From Urechis unicinctus (lineage: Eukaryota > Annelida > Polychaeta > Xenopneusta > Urechidae), in NCBI GenBank assembly GCA_034190875.2, contig CM067354.1, positions 45,065,758 through 45,129,757 of the forward strand: a DNA stretch of 64,000 bases, read 5' to 3'. The position numbers were made by a program, and so were the translations under genes. Position 1 is the first letter of the stretch. The number at the start of each line of letters is the position of its first letter. Shown here piece after piece: positions 24,521 to 36,311 of the stretch. The notes beneath the pieces are model-generated. The model did no database searches. It saw only the letters and a program-made list of their open reading frames with translations, and was not told where the DNA came from.

Positions 24521-24900
24521 TTTCACTCCGAGCCATAAATTTCTGCATTGAAACAACACGGCTCTATGCAATTGTCTTAGCGCAATTCTTCGATTCTAAT
24601 TCTTCTGATGGAATTAGTTTCCAGTTACTCCGAGCTTTCCATTTATTTCACTCCGAGCTGTAAGTTTTCGGCGTTGAAACAACAAGGCTCTATGCAATTG
24701 CCTAAGCGCAATTCTTCGATCCTAAATATCCTCATGAGATTAGGTTCCAGTTACTCCGAACCTTCCATTTGTCAAGGCTCTTTTTATTATTATTTCACTC
24801 CGAGCTGTAAGTTTTCTGCATTGAAACAACAAAGCCCTATGCAATTGCCTTAGCGCAATTCTTCGATCCTAAATCTCCTCATGGATTTAGGCTCCAGTTA
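24521..24900 (+). repeat. Three tandem ~125-147-bp repeats
   Basis: Units start with TTTCACTCCGAGC at 24521, 24646 and 24793 and share GAAACAACA, CTATGCAATTG, GCGCAATTCTTCGAT and TTCCAGTTACTCC blocks. They end about 200 bases before the DIRS-like gag start codon, so they may belong to that element's 5' terminal region; this is inference from position. Confidence 0.8.
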
Positions 24901-25098
24901 TTCATTACACAAGACTCTATTTTATTGTAGCACAACTTAAAAAATACCTTAATCTTGGAATAAGGTTCCAGTTACCCTAATCCTTGTTTATCCCACAAGG
25001 CTATATGTTACTATGATATTCTTTATTTTCAACACCGTGCACCCATTTAAGCTGTAGGCGATACTGCGGTTCAATTGCCTTTGCTTCCAGACGTCATA

Positions 25099-26090
25099 AT
25101 GCCTCGAGCTGGGAAAACTTCAACTGCCCGGCCAAGCCCAGCTACCAGACCCACTCGTTACAGGCAACCCCCAGCCCGTCTGAGATATGCCAGTCCTTCG
25201 CAGCCCACCCCAGCCTCAGATGATGCCACTGGCTCCGGTGACAATAATCCACTCAACAGAGTGTTGACATGTATGCAGGATATGCAGGCCACGATGGTCA
25301 CTATGATGACAGCCATCACTACCCTCTTGCCGGCTAGTACTTCTGCTGCAGAAATATCATCCCCGCCCACTGTTGGTCACAATATAGCTCCCATGGACTG
25401 CCTCCCAAGTGTTGTGCAGTTGCCTCAACAGCCCTCTGCAACCTCGGTACGGCTTGAAGAGTCCCTCCCAGCCGCTGACAACGTGCACTCCACTCCGTAA
25501 GTCACTACTATGCGTGCCACAAGCAGCTCTTTGGGCCACCGTCCATTGCAGAGTGCAGGTATACCCATTGGCACCAATATAAAAGACACGATCAAAAACA
25601 AAATTTGGCAACACAAATTTATAGGTTTTCATGACCTGATCCACCCTAATGCCACCTCCCAGTTTTCCGTATCCTTTTCGTCGCACGATTACCAGCCACC
25701 AGCCCTCCAGCTGACCCCTAAACGGAAAAGATCTCTCACTGAAACCAAATGGGCAGCTGCTATGGACATTTTCACAGCCATTTATGTCCATAATGCTCTT
25801 GGCTGATGGTCCGTCAGGACCTTGAGCTAAAAGCATACAGAAATGTGCAACAAAAGCAGCCCTTTCTCGGTGGCCCCACAAATTTCCAGTCCAAAACCAA
25901 AATGCCTGTTGGATACTGCTTTAAATTCCATCAACCCCGCACCCGTTGTACCACACAGAACTGTCCCTACAAACATTCCTGCCCTAGATGCCACAAGAAC
26001 CATCCGGCATTCAACCCCTGCAGAACTGGTCCTTTCCTCCATCAGTCCAATCCAGCTCCCAAGCCCAGTCAAACCAAAAACACTCGCTAG
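25099..26090 (+). pseudogene. DIRS/Ngaro-like retrotransposon Gag, broken
   Basis: The first frame starts at ATG 25099 (MPRAGKTS) and reads a Pro/Ser-rich leader with a Met/Thr-rich helix (VLTCMQDMQATMVTMMTAI) to TAA at 25498-25500. A second frame carries SAGIPIGTNIKDTIKNKIW, FIGFHDLIHP and WAAAMDIFTAIYVHN; a third carries DLELKAYRNVQQ and a Cys/His cluster YCFKFHQPRTRCTTQNC, CPYKHSCPRCHKNHP and FNPC. These are the order and motifs I know from Gag of DIRS-type elements, where the zinc-finger part binds RNA. At least two frame breaks (near 25500 and 25806) and an apparent short deletion between the second and third segments make it non-functional. RT sequence follows at once. Confidence 0.65.
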
Positions 26091-26468
26091 ACTTCTAGTG
26101 GGTTACAGCCATAGCCGGTATCTAACTGAAGGTTTTACCAATGGGTTTCACCTAAAAAAAAATCCCGCTCAGTTCACTGTAACCTACAAATAGCCAAACA
26201 GAAAATAGACCATGAGCTCAAGCTTGGCCGCATAGCTGGTCCTTTTGATAAACCCCCTTTAGACCATTTTAAAAGCTCCCCCATAGCTTTGAGGGAAAAA
26301 CAAGAGTCTGGGAAATTCAGGCTTCTTCACAACCTTTCATATCCGTGTGACATTTTATCAGTCAACAGCAATATTTCAGAAACTAATTCCGCAGTTAAGT
26401 ATGAGACAATCACTGATGCCATTAACCTCATTCTCAAATGTTCCCCCGGTGCTTTCTTAGCTAAAAGC
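26082..26468 (+). pseudogene. DIRS/Ngaro-like reverse transcriptase, N-terminal fragment
   Basis: [19 protein letters not shown] followed after a frame break by [36 protein letters not shown] and ALAKSDI-like GAFLAKSDI are the opening blocks of the RT of tyrosine-recombinase (DIRS/Ngaro) retrotransposons; the last Asp would start RT motif A. Homology ends sharply at a (TA)n tract at about 26469, so the catalytic YxDD box, RNase H, methylase-like domain and tyrosine recombinase are missing. I found no continuation to the right of the microsatellite. Confidence 0.7.
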
Positions 26469-26640
<172 letters not shown>

Positions 26641-27409
26641 TTTGCATGTGTGCTTACGTGCGCGTGTCCTTTTGTTTGTATACCCTTTTGTGCTCACATC
26701 TCCGCTAAGATGATTCCCCTGAGATTTAATGATACTCGCGCGTTGGTTCCCATTGATGAGGTGGGATATATATTACTTAGTGTTTTGGAAAGCATCATGA
26801 AGGGAATACCACCATGTGCTCTGAGCCCCAATCGGTAACTCATTGGCATGGCTTACATTATAGCCTCTGACAAAACATTGCATCTCATTTTCTGGTACCA
26901 GATCCCAGCATTGCTAAAAAAAAAATTAAGATAACAGGGGTGTCGTGAGCGCCACGCGGACTGAGTCAGTCACTAATATCAGCTTACATGATGTAAGATT
27001 TCTGACAACAAATCGCATTAACAAGAATAAAATCTTCCATGGATGATGGCTATAATGCACCATGGATATGATATACCTAATGCTACACCTTATTCTTCGC
27101 GGTTCTCCTTACATTACTGCAGTAGGTAGCCCAGTTTGGAAAACACGTCGGCTCGCCCGCGCATGACAGCGAGGTATAGCTATTACAGCCACTATCACGT
27201 TGTATGTTTTTTGTCACGCTGCTATTGATGACTAAACCAGGGATAGAATGTCTGTTATATGTCATAAAGCCGTCCCCGCGGATGTCAACTTCCTCTGCTT
27301 CGAGAACACAGATCTTCCCGTACCGTTCATTATCCATTTACTCTATTTGATGTTTGTTGAGTGATAATGTAGTGAGGATACACGAAACGCGACGCAGGTA
27401 GTCGCACTG
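26641..27409. other. Non-coding stretch, nothing recognised
   Basis: A short frame after the microsatellite (about 26710-26836) has no recognised domain. No RNA gene or repeat was identified. Confidence 0.45.
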
Positions 27410-27493
27410 TCAGGGTGAGTCGTCACGTCAGTCACACGTCAGTGTCAGGCGTCAAGTTAAGGCGCTCCGTCAGAGTCAGGCCCCCATCAGTGT
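27410..27493 (+). repeat. 18-bp GTCAGTGTCAGGCG minisatellite, left piece
   Basis: Degenerate units of CGTCAGTGTCAGGCG type end at the first LTR. The same array continues at 50409-50790 after the third LTR, so the retroelement block splits one minisatellite. Confidence 0.75.
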
Positions 27494-28181
27494 TTTCACC
27501 CCCAACAAACGCATACATGCACGCATGCACTTGCAAACACATACACACACCACCTCTCATCTTTCCACCCCAACCCCCCCCCCCCCCCCCCCCCCCATCC
27601 CGCAACACCCCCAAAAGTTAAAGTTAGATTTACAACCTTTCGGCCACTCGAGACATGAACACTAAACCAATTTAGGCAAATGAAATTCATCCCTTTTCAC
27701 TCGTACCAGATTAATTGTTGCCCAATTTACATAAACCTTTAGAATCCCTTTTAAGTTCCGTACGGGTCAGTTTCCAAATTATATAGTCCTTAACCAAACC
27801 CAATCCTTTGATGAAAACATCCAAGTCCCGTCAATTCCCTTAACAATTAATTTAGACCCGTTTGATCTCCAATTAAATCTCCGAATGACCCCAAGCTCCG
27901 GATTAACCAATCACAGCTCACCACATCAAGCCACCCGCACCTTCACTATAAATACGACAGCATCAGACACACAAAACATAATTATCAACAGATTCCTCAA
28001 CTCGACAAATTCATCCGACAATAAGAACTAGAACAAGAACAATAGAAATTCGTATAAAGTCTCGGGTATTTCTAGCAGGACTTTAACCCTCAGCTACCTG
28101 CATCACGTCGACGACCTACAAATAATCGTATCTGGTACCTCATCACATCTCGACGAAAACACAGTGACCCAACCGGTCATA
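27494..28181 (+). repeat. 5' LTR (LTR 1)
   Basis: 688 bp from TTTCACCCCC to GGTCATA, ends fixed by comparison with the solo LTR near 10 kb. It contains a C-run near 27575, CCAAT and TATAAAT, and a conserved block TATAAAG/TCTCGGGTATTTCTAGCAGG near the end. It does not have the common TG...CA ends. Confidence 0.85.
27907..27953 (+). promoter_or_regulatory. LTR 1 CCAAT-TATA core promoter
   Basis: CCAAT at 27907-27911 and TATAAAT at 27947-27953, 40 bases apart. The same pair with the same spacing is present in all LTRs of the family, including the diverged solo LTR, so it is likely the genomic RNA promoter. Confidence 0.6.
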
Positions 28182-28183
28182 AT

Positions 28184-28201
28184 TGGTGGAGAATTCGCGG
28201 T
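28184..28201 (+). other. Probable primer-binding site
   Basis: TGGTGGAGAATTCGCGGT starts two bases after the LTR end, with the TGG expected opposite a tRNA CCA tail. I could not match it to a particular tRNA. The same site recurs at 40455. Confidence 0.45.
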
Positions 28202-28245
28202 TTGACCACTTTCAAGCTGGTCATCACATCGATTCATCGACTCAT

Positions 28246-29231
28246 ATGCCAGTAACCCGCTCCCAGGAAACCGCAACAATGACTCAAATACCAAATATTC
28301 AGCCGCCTCGTTTTGCAAAAGGACGGGCAGGTGAGTGGTTTGAAACGCTTAAACTTTACTCGCAATCAAACAAATGGAGCGATGAACAAATTGTTGGCTA
28401 CATTCCCTGCTTATTGGACAACCCCGCTCGCTCCTGGTACCATACGCTACCCAATACAGTGAAAACCAATGCGAAATCACTTCAAGAGGCATTCATAGAC
28501 AGGTTTGACTCAGTCGATGGGTTGCGCCATACCCATATAGAACAATTCAAAAATCGTAAACTGCAACCAGGTGAAACCCTTGACGATTTCCTCGACGACG
28601 TCAGAAAATTTGGCAAACAATTGGACAAATCGGAAATAGATGTGCTTGACGCATTTATTTATGGCCTTCCTGACTCCATAAAACCCCTAGTGCTACAACA
28701 CGAGCCTAAATCCATCGAAAGTGCTCTGCGCCACGCCCGCTTGTGCATCTCAACCTCAACCTCGCAGCTATCTCCTCCAGTGATCCACAACGATTCGAAA
28801 ATACTTCATGCAGTCGAAACCCTCATGAACAAATTTCAGCAATTGGAACAGAGAGAGTAAACGTGGCAAGCGCCCCTCCTCATCGACCATCGCCACAGAA
28901 ATACCGGAACCCCAATGAGTATGCGCGGTACCAAGGTCAGTCAGGGTTTGCATGTAACAGATGTGATAGCAATAATCACCAGTCTCATGAATGTCGTTTT
29001 AGCAATGTTCAATGTCGCTATTGTAATCGCACCGGCCACATTGAGAGAGCCTGTCGAATTAAGCAGCAGCACCTAACTCATTCGCCACGTCTTCGATATC
29101 CCTCCCCCCACGCCTCAAATACCTCTGGCCCCGCATCGTCATTTCCCACATCCTACCGTCCCACGAATAGATCCACCCCGTCCCCAACCCCGCTAGGATT
29201 CAGCGCCTGTCTCAAGGGTGCAAGCAACTAA
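28246..29231 (+). pseudogene. gag: Gag, internal region 1 (two frame breaks)
   Basis: Structural protein that would form the particle and bind RNA. The start is taken at ATG 28246 (MPVTRSQ), since the upstream part of the frame lacks an ATG and overlaps the primer site. The Retrotrans_gag-type core runs through ARSWYHTLPNTV, FIDRFDS, KLQPGETLDDFL and DAFIYGLPDSIK. After a 2-bp gain (AGAGAGAG for AGAGAG near 28855) a shifted frame carries two CCHC zinc knuckles (CNRCDSNNHQSHEC, CRYCNRTGHIERAC). An extra C near 29175 relative to region 2 changes the end of Gag. A strong donor CAG/GTGAGT lies inside the coding region at 28331. Confidence 0.85.
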
Positions 29232-31612
29232 CTCTGGGGATGGGCATCAAAATGTAGTTTCAAGGAAAACTAAAAATTACACAAATGGGAATACTGACAA
29301 ATTTCAACAATCAATGACAAATATCAAAGTTGGCGCTGACATCAACAAACGTAGTCTCCCCAAGACTAAACAAGTCAATAATCCTTCTAAGTGTTCAGTG
29401 AATAACATGCCAACTTGTGTAATTGCACCTCAATCAGCACATACAGATGCCTCCTTAAACCATTCTCCAATTCTCTCATCTGACAAACCTTTGATCCATA
29501 TTCCTTCACTCTCCGCGACCACGCTCGAAATTGATTTGACCGGAAATCTTGTTCAAGTATCAATGGGTAATAGCAAGGCCCAGGCTTTTACTAGACACAG
29601 GCGCATCTGTGTCATGTATATCTCCTAAAACTCTCTCTTCCATTCATCAGCAGAATACAGTTACGTCATGTGATCTATCATCTGTTACAGGTGTCGGAGG
29701 ACATTTAATCTCTGTTTTAGGAAAATTTTCCCTCAATTTTCATGTTGGGTCATTGCCAGTTCAACATACTTTCTATGTGCTTGAGGAAATGAACTTACCC
29801 ATTATATTAGGCATGGACTTCTTCCAATCTCAAAAAGCTACCATTTGCTTTGCTAGCAGTAAATTGAAATTGAAAAATGGGCAAGTATCTGTTAAAATGA
29901 TTGGTGTGCCTGATTCGTGTGTCATGAAATCGGTTAACAATTGTATCATTCCGCCCAGAAGTGAATCACTTGTGTCTGTAGCTACAACCAACGTCACCCT
30001 ACCTAACCACCCGTATCTGGTGCAGCCTTTAAAGTGCTTACCCGCCAAAACAGGCCTAGTAGGTGCTACTTCCGTTACGACAACAAACAAAGGCTTAACC
30101 AACTTAAGGCTTTTTAATCCTCACTTCAATGTCATTAACATAAAAGCTGGTCAGCGAGTAGCTTCTCTTACTAAGCTCCAATGTGATGAAATACACGCAT
30201 GGAAGTCCCAAGAGAGTATTAATAGTCTTCAATCTAGTGGGTCAGCTAGCCAATCAGACAACAAGTTCATTGCAACGGCAAAAGCATTGGGCTTTGTGGA
30301 CTCCAATCCCAACCTTACACCTGAGCAAAACAGGGAACTACTCATTTTGTTGGGAAAGAACCGAGACGTTTTCGCGGCTAATTTAAGAGAATTGGGGTCA
30401 ACGCACATTCATCACCATCACATAGACACCGGTACAGCCAGTCCCATTAGATTACCCCCATACCGCGTGTGTCCTGAAAAGAAAGCAGAAATAGAAAGGC
30501 AGATAGAAGTAATGGAAGACGCGGACCTTATAGAGCAGTCAGTTTCTCCTTGGCAGGCCCCTGTCGTGCTAGTTAAGAAAAAGAGCGGAGAGTTTCGTTT
30601 CGCCGTCGACTATCGCAAATTGAATCAAGTCACCAAGCCACTCCACCAACCCTTACCCCATATTGAAGACGTATTTGACTCCATTGGCCAAAATAAGGCA
30701 ACCCTATTTTCTACACTGGATTGCGCAAGTGGATTTTGGCAAATACCTCTTGACAAGAAAACGGCACATAAAACCGCGTTCGTTACCCATCAAGGTGTCT
30801 ACCAATTCAAACGTCTTCCATTCGGGATGATGAATTCCCCAAGTGTTTTTGCAATGGTAATGAATCATGTTTTGCGAAACTTATCTACAAAATACGCAAT
30901 GGTGTATGTAGATGACATTCTTGTGTTCAGTAATGAATTTTCCCAACATATGCAGCATCTCGCGGACATTTTCTCTAGGTTGCGACAAGCAAACATCCGC
31001 CTCAAACCAGAGAAATGTAAATTCGCCATGCCTAAAGTTGGCTATCTTGGACACATGATTTCCGGTTCAGGAGTAGAAATGGAAAAGGCTAAACTTGCCA
31101 AAGTCCAAAATTATCCCTGTCCGAAAAATCTCAAAGGTGTTCGTGCATTCTTAGGGTTATGCAATTACTACAGACGGTTCGTTAAAGGCTTTGCAGACAT
31201 CGCTAGACCTCTTAATGAGCTAATGAACAAGGATGTCCCATTTCGATGGACTGACAATTGTCAAAATGCTTTTCAGACGCTGAAAAATCGACTGACTTCT
31301 GACCCAATAGTGTTGAAATTTCCTGATTATGACCGACAATTCATTTTGTACACTGACGCGTCTGATTACGCTATCGGGTACATACTCGGACAAAAAGACA
31401 GTGACGACAAGGAACACGTTATTGCGTACGCTGGTAGATCGCTCTCAAAAACGGAACAACATTGGCCTGTCCACGAGAAGGAATGTTTGGCTGTCATTGA
31501 AGGCATACGTCATTTTCGAATGTATTTAGAAGGCCGTCAAAAGTTTTTTGATCCTAACGGACCACAAAGGCCTAGAATACCTAAAAGACGCCAAACAAAA
31601 CAAATCACCTAA
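29218..31612 (+). pseudogene. pol: Pol part 1, region 1: protease, reverse transcriptase, start of RNase H
   Basis: Protease has LLDTGASVSC (aspartic protease active site) near 29592 and ILGMDFF. RT has the AVDYRKLN, LDCASGFWQIPL, LPFGMMNSPSVFA and YVDD motifs and then the LGLCNYYRRFVKGFA connection; RNase H begins with YTDASDYAIG. An extra T in the protease start (CTTTTACTAGAC, near 29587) puts the first ~125 codons in another frame, and an extra T near 31545 (GTTTTTTGATCC) ends this frame inside RNase H. Region 2 lacks both changes, so these are lesions of this copy, or base-calling errors at homopolymers. Confidence 0.88.
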
Positions 31613-33636
31613 ACTTCTCAGGTGGAGTATTGAGCTTCAGGGTTTTAATTGTGACATTGTCTACAGGGCTGGAAAAAATAATGGAAATGCCGATGCTTTG
31701 TCCAGAATAGAACATGTTTACGACATAACTTACAAAACCCCACTTACAAAGCAGCTAGCTGCTCATAGTATCAATGCTCTATCCCACCTTGCTGACAGTC
31801 AAATTACTTACAATGAGACCGACCCCGTCACGTTGATTTGTCAACTCACCGCGGCCACTCCTAAATCCCTAGCGGATTATCAACAGCAAGATGATCATTT
31901 CGGCCCAATTTACGATTACTTGCGTAACCGAAAAATCCTTCCTGCTGACAAACAAGAGGCTCACAGAGTAGTTGTTGAGTCGTTTGACTGTAGTTTAGAA
32001 GATGACTTACTGTATCACCATTACGCCCCAAGGGGAAAGGGTAGAAAAATCGATCGCTTAGTCAAGCAGCTAGCAGTACCCAGCGCGCTGCGTGATGACG
32101 TATTACGTTCGTACCACGACTCGCTGGCTGGCGGCGGCCATCAAGGCGAAGAACGTTGTTTGGAAGCTATACGGCTCAAGTATTTCTGGCCGAATATGGC
32201 ATCGGACATCAAACTCTATGTTAAATCGTGCCTCGCGTGCCAACAATCGAAACGGCATGTCCACGCTCGGCCCGCGCCCCTTCACCCTATTCCACCCGAT
32301 GAGATATTTTCAAGATGGCATATGGATATATTAGGACCTATAAGTAAAGCTCAAGATGGAAGTCAGTACATTTTGTTGTTTGTCGACTCGTTCAGTAAGT
32401 GGTGCGAGGCTTTTCCTTTGAAAACTCAAACAGCTGCGGAGATCGCGAAACACTTGTATAATGACATCATTTGTCGGTACGGCGCCCCAAGAAAACTCGT
32501 ATCTGATCGCGGCAAAAATTTTATGTCCAATATCATTAAGGAACTTTGCAAACTGTTTCAAATTGTCAAAGTGGAAACCAGCAGCTACCACCCACAAAGT
32601 AGTAACAGCACTTGTGAGCGAATGAATAGCGTCATAGGTGCCTCGTTACGAGCCTATGTGAATGAGAACCACTCTGATTGGCCAGATATACTTCCAAGTA
32701 TAATGATGTCTTATAGAGCATATCCATCCACTCAGTCAACACTACAGTCCCCGTTCTTCCTCCTTTTTGGGACACAGTGTAATTTGCCAATTGATACGGC
32801 ACTACTTCCCCCACTCAGTCTACCAAAATCGACTGAGCAACATATGACATCAGTCCACAAACGCCTCAAAATGGCCCGTTCATTAGCAAAGGACAATCAA
32901 CTTGCTGCACAACAGAAAAGCATAAAAAGTCACGACCGTAAAGCACGCAATCTACCTTACCAAGTGGGACAGCGTGTGTGGCTTCATTGCCCAAAAACAC
33001 CCAAAGGGATATCAGCAAAGTTAGTCAAACGATGGATCGGGCCTTTCTATATTTGTCATCAATCTGACAACCATACCTACCAATTAGCTCGTTGCGGCAC
33101 ACATCGACTTATGCGCTCAAGGATCCATGCTAACAGATTGAAACCTTACAATGATCCCGCCGACAGACTCACCAACCCACAACCAAGTGATAACTTAGAA
33201 GTAAATTTGCCAAATAACATAACTCAATCACAAACTGTGACATTCCCAAAATCTCAACAAACACCCGACAACCAATCCACGCAAAACCAGTCTACAGAAC
33301 ACAACGCGATTGACCCAGACCTGAATGACGTAATGACTTCCCCATTATCCCAACAGTTCAACGGAAAATCCGACATTACCTTCAATGATCCAATATTCAA
33401 ACAAATAGACAAATTGCTCAGAAAACGCAAAAATAAAAACGGTCAAATCATCTACAAGGTCAAGTGGAAAGGACCAATGGCGTCGAGCTGGGAATTAGCT
33501 TCATTTATACCTCAAAACCTTATAGAGCAATTCCATATACACAAAACGAGTCTAGGGCGAGCTAGAAAAAGAAAAAAAACCAAAGCCAGCCAAATTGTTT
33601 CTTCATTTGTCTAAATAACCCCTACTCCTCACCGAC
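31333..33636 (+). repeat. 2.3-kb tandem duplication, unit A (RNase H-integrase-chromodomain)
   Basis: 31333-33636 is repeated at 33637 and beyond with an offset of 2304 bases and near identity. The junction joins the end of pol (CTCACCGACCC) to the RNase H start (CCGACAATTC) through a CC/ACCGAC microhomology. Region 2 has only one copy, so the duplication is private to region 1. Confidence 0.85.
31548..33614 (+). pseudogene. pol: Pol part 2, region 1 copy A: RNase H end, integrase, chromodomain
   Basis: Continues after the frame break with LTDHKGLEYL of RNase H. The integrase has the HHCC zinc site (H...HQGEE...CLACQ), the catalytic core (HMDILGP, SDRGKNF, ERMNSVIG: the D, D, E residues), a GPY/F module (RWIGPFYI) and a C-terminal chromodomain-like segment (IYKVKWKGPMASSWE then FIPQNLIEQFH). 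A 3-base gain adds one Ser after YHPQS in the core compared with the other copies. The catalytic residues are all present. This copy is followed by a second, tandem copy of the same coding segment. Confidence 0.88.
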
Positions 33637-33649
33637 CCGACAATTCATT

Positions 33650-35869
33650 TTGTACACTGACGCGTCTGATTACGCTATCGGGTACATACTCGGACAAAAA
33701 GACAGTGACGACAAGGAACACGTTATTGCGTACGCTGGTAGATCGCTCTCAAAAACGGAACAACATTGGCCTGTCCACGAGAAGGAATGTTTGGCTGTCA
33801 TTGAAGGCATACGTCATTTTCGAATGTATTTAGAAGGCCGTCAAAAGTTTTTGATCCTAACGGACCACAAAGGCCTAGAATACCTAAAAGACGCCAAACA
33901 AAACAAATCACCTAAACTTCTCAGGTGGAGTATTGAGCTTCAGGGTTTTAATTGTGACATTGTCTACAGGGCTGGAAAAAATAATGGAAATGCCGATGCT
34001 TTGTCCAGAATAGAACATGTTTACGACATAACTTACAAAACCCCCACTTACAAAGCAGCTAGCTGCTCATAGTATCAATGCTCTATCCCACCTTGCTGAC
34101 AGTCAAATTACTTACAATGAGACCGACCCCGTCACGTTGATTTGTCAACTCACCGCGGCCACTCCTAAATCCCTAGCGGATTATCAACAGCAAGATGATC
34201 ATTTCGGCCCAATTTACGATTACTTGCGTAACCGAAAAATCCTTCCTGCTGACAAACAAGAGGCTCACAGAGTAGTTGTTGAGTCGTTTGACTGTAGTTT
34301 AGAAGATGACTTACTGTATCACCATTACGCCCCAAGGGGAAAGGGTAGAAAAATCGATCGCTTAGTCAAGCAGCTAGCAGTACCCAGCGCGCTGCGTGAT
34401 GACGTATTACGTTCGTACCACGACTCGCTGGCTGGCGGCGGCCATCAAGGCGAAGAACGTTGTTTGGAAGCTATACGGCTCAAGTATTTCTGGCCGAATA
34501 TGGCATCGGACATCAAACTCTATGTTAAATCGTGCCTCGCGTGCCAACAATCGAAACGGCATGTCCACGCTCGGCCCGCGCCCCTTCACCCTATTCCACC
34601 CGATGAGATATTTTCAAGATGGCATATGGATATATTAGGACCTATAAGTAAAGCTCAAGATGGAAGTCAGTACATTTTGTTGTTTGTCGACTCGTTCAGT
34701 AAGTGGTGCGAGGCTTTTCCTTTGAAAACTCAAACAGCTGCGGAGATCGCGAAACACTTGTATAATGACATCATTTGTCGGTACGGCGCCCCAAGAAAAC
34801 TCGTATCTGATCGCGGCAAAAATTTTATGTCCAATATCATTAAGGAACTTTGCAAACTGTTTCAAATTGTCAAAGTGGAAACCAGCAGCTACCACCCACA
34901 AAGTAACAGCACTTGTGAGCGAATGAATAGCGTCATAGGTGCCTCGTTACGAGCCTATGTGAATGAGAACCACTCTGATTGGCCAGATATACTTCCAAGT
35001 ATAATGATGTCTTATAGAGCATATCCATCCACTCAGTCAACACTACAGTCCCCGTTCTTCCTCCTTTTTGGGACACAGTGTAATTTGCCAATTGATACGG
35101 CACTACTTCCCCCACTCAGTCTACCAAAATCGACTGAGCAACATATGACATCAGTCCACAAACGCCTCAAAATGGCCCGTTCATTAGCAAAGGACAATCA
35201 ACTTGCTGCACAACAGAAAAGCAGAAAAAGTCACGACCGTAAAGCACGCAATCCACCTTACCAAGTGGGACAGCGTGTGTGGCTTCATTGCCCCAAAACA
35301 CCCAAAGGGATATCAGCAAAGTTAGTCAAACGATGGATCGGGCCTTTCTATATTTGTCATCAATCTGACAACCATACCTACCAATTAGCTCGTTGCGGCA
35401 CACATCGACTTATGCGCTCAAGGATCCATGCTAACAGATTGAAACCTTACAATGATCCCGCCGACAGACTCACCAACCCACAACCAAGTGATAACTTAGA
35501 AGTAAATTTGCCAAATAACATAACTCAATCAAACAAACTGTGACATTCCCAAAATCTCAACAAACACCCGACAACCAATCCACGCAAAACCAGTCTACAG
35601 AACACAACGCGATTGACCCAGACCTGAATGACGTAATGACTTCCCCATTATCCCAACAGTTCAACGGAAAATCCGACATTACCTTCAATGATCCAATATT
35701 CAAACAAATAGACAAATTGCTCAGAAAACGCAAAAATAAAAACGGTCAAATCATCTACAAGGTCAAGTGGAAAGGACCAATGGCGTCGAGCTGGGGAATT
35801 AGCTTCATTTATACCTCAAAACCTTATAGAGCAATTCCATATACACAAAACGAGTCTAGGGCGAGCTAG
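33650..35869 (+). pseudogene. pol: Pol part 2, region 1 copy B: duplicated RNase H-integrase-chromodomain
   Basis: Second tandem copy starting inside RNase H (YTDASDYAIG). It lacks the T gain that breaks copy A but has its own breaks: an extra C near 34043 (CCCCCAC), an insertion near 35530 in the linker before the chromodomain, and an extra G near 35795 inside the chromodomain (WKGPMASSWG). It has no start codon of its own and no Gag fusion, so it would be translated only by chance. Integrase catalytic motifs are intact between the first two breaks (34137-35543). Confidence 0.85.
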
Positions 35870-36311
35870 AAAAAAAAAAAAAAAACCAAAGCCAGCCAAA
35901 TTGTTTCTTCATTTGTCTAAATAACCCCTACTCCTCACCGACCCCCCCCCCCACCCCCCCCCCCCCCCCCCCCATTTAATCTAGTTTGACATCTATTACT
36001 ATACACCATAGAATCAAGCATCCTTTAATTAAAATTACTAGCAATTATGACACTTTGGTACCAGCATCCATTATATTGGTTAACACTCATGGCTTATAAA
36101 TTACTGTCAAACCGTTCGTGACACCTTGTAGGTATATTATGCCTAAATTTAGAAAAAAAATTTGCGCAACCCTTTTGGTTAACAATAAACAATCGTGTCA
36201 CCTACCGGTTAAATTTAGTTTGTAACATGGCTGTGAGCAATATAACTATTTGGATACGTTGCTACCATAAATCAAGTGGTTTCATTAATTGCAGGTACCT
36301 TCTCAAACGCC

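Noticed and set aside
25357-25881. 174-codon minus-strand frame
   Set aside because: Antisense of the DIRS-like Gag, which has recognisable motifs on the plus strand.
26710-26836. Continuation of the DIRS-like RT after the TA tract
   Set aside because: The frame shows none of the later RT motifs (LPFGL-like or YxDD).
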